In this document: positions 6,306 through 6,786 of the stretch, one piece after another
Position numbering within the stretch: position 1 is the stretch's first letter
How the letters are laid out: every line of letters starts with the position of its first letter
NCBI GenBank assembly: GCA_027347805.1
Contig: DAIEQP010000417.1
Location: forward strand, 1 to 6,786
DNA from: Ignavibacteria bacterium
GTDB taxonomy: Bacteria; Bacteroidota; Ignavibacteria; Ignavibacteriales; Melioribacteraceae
Direction of reading: 5' to 3'
DNA length: 6,786 bases
Translations under genes and position numbers: made by a program
The notes under the pieces: generated by a model
The model's input: the letters and a program-made list of their open reading frames with translations, nothing else
Database searches by the model: none
What the model was told of the DNA's origin: nothing

Positions 6306-6786
6306 CTATTGTTTTTTAACTATTACACGGAATGAAGTTTTATCTTTGCTGCAGATTGTATTTTTTTGATCGTCCACCTCACATTCAACTGTATAAATTC
6401 CCTCTTTTTCATATTTGTGATAGTTTAAGAATTCATCCGAAGATTTTCCATCTCCGAAATTCCAATGAACTTTTAACAGATCACCATCTTTATCAAACAC
6501 TTTTGTTGCATCAAGCAACAATTCATCATTTGCTTTCCCAATGTAAATAGTTGTGTCTTTCATTTTTGAAAGATTAGGTGGATTGTTCGCTACTACAAAT
6601 GTGGAATCAGAAAAAATAACTTTACCGGATTTGGTAGAAACATTTAGCCGATAGATCCCGTCACTATTAATGGAAGATATGCTCAATTCTTTGGTAGAGT
6701 ACAATTTTGATGATTTTTTTTCTATCCATGAATAATCAAGCTGACTAGTATTTTCACTTACAGTCGGTTTAATATGTAACGATTCA
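6306..6786 (-). CDS. C-terminal part of an extracytoplasmic protein with Ig-like and PKD domains, 5' partial
   Basis: The frame enters open from the window edge and ends with TAG at 6306; 159 residues are visible. An internal TTG at 6704 need not be a start, because coding character continues upstream of it. The first about 60 residues (SQLDYSWIEKKSSK..., SDGIYRLNV) look like an Ig-like beta-sandwich. The last about 85 form a PKD domain with the hallmark WNFGDG, a preceding acidic DKDGD and the later HKYEKEGIYTVECEVDD. PKD domains are non-catalytic adhesion or spacer modules of surface and secreted proteins, often polysaccharide-active ones. The protein ends in FRVIVKKQ without a T9SS tail, so it is more likely anchored by its missing N-terminus (signal peptide, lipoprotein or membrane helix). 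The full function lies outside the window. A terminator follows, so it is probably not in one operon with the receiver. Confidence 0.85.
   Translation of the reverse strand, partial: ESLHIKPTVSENTSQLDYSWIEKKSSKLYSTKELSISSINSDGIYRLNVSTKSGKVIFSDSTFVVANNPPNLSKMKDTTIYIGKANDELLLDATKVFDKDGDLLKVHWNFGDGKSSDEFLNYHKYEKEGIYTVECEVDDQKNTICSKDKTSFRVIVKKQ

Noticed and set aside
6332..6550. Plus-strand frame opposite the PKD domain
   Set aside because: It is antisense to a recognisable PKD domain and has no features of its own.
6306..6704. Treating the PKD protein as a complete 132-residue gene starting at the TTG at 6704
   Set aside because: The frame stays open and beta-domain-like to the window edge, so the TTG is internal and the gene is 5' truncated by the window.

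Overview
The window is an AT-rich stretch in which every credible gene lies on the minus strand. The clearest taxonomic marker is the C-terminus of the GH53 enzyme. It ends in a type IX secretion (T9SS) sorting domain of the form YPNPFNPST...KVYDMIGREVATIVDE...GIYFCRM...TKKIVLMK, the style familiar from Ignavibacteria and neighbouring Bacteroidota/Chlorobi-lineage bacteria. Codon use (many AAA, AAT, ATA, TTA) and AT-rich spacers agree. I would call it an ignavibacterial genome or metagenome contig; this is inference from one protein tail, not a phylogeny.

Layout in the direction of transcription (right to left): (1) 6786-6306, the C-terminal 159 residues of a surface or secreted protein with an Ig-like stretch and a PKD domain, entering from outside the window. 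(2) A hairpin terminator at 6277-6299. (3) 6182-5805, a stand-alone CheY-like receiver. (4) 5724-4837, a single-pass membrane histidine-kinase-like protein that keeps the overall fold but lacks the phosphoacceptor His and several ATP-site residues. (5) 4823-4608, a short region with two competing small frames; the better supported one encodes a 29-residue single-helix membrane peptide. (6) 4457-3321, a secreted CBM20-like plus alpha/beta-hydrolase esterase, followed by a strong intrinsic terminator. (7) 3265-3131, a nested imperfect inverted repeat in the intergenic gap. (8) 3072-1759, a GH53 endo-beta-1,4-galactanase with T9SS tail. (9) 1717-1, a secreted clan GH-A glycoside hydrolase whose 3' end lies outside the window.

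Working model: genes 6, 8 and 9 form a small beta-galactan (pectin side chain or arabinogalactan) degradation locus. GH53 would be exported to the outside and cut the galactan backbone. The second hydrolase and the esterase would process oligosaccharides or ester substituents. Genes 3-5 form a signalling module just upstream, but the single-domain receiver has no DNA-binding output and the kinase-like partner looks catalytically dead. It therefore cannot be read as an ordinary two-component switch for the hydrolases. That degenerate module, with its possible mini membrane protein, is the most unusual part of the window. No SusC/SusD, transporter, tRNA, rRNA, CRISPR array or intact mobile element is visible.
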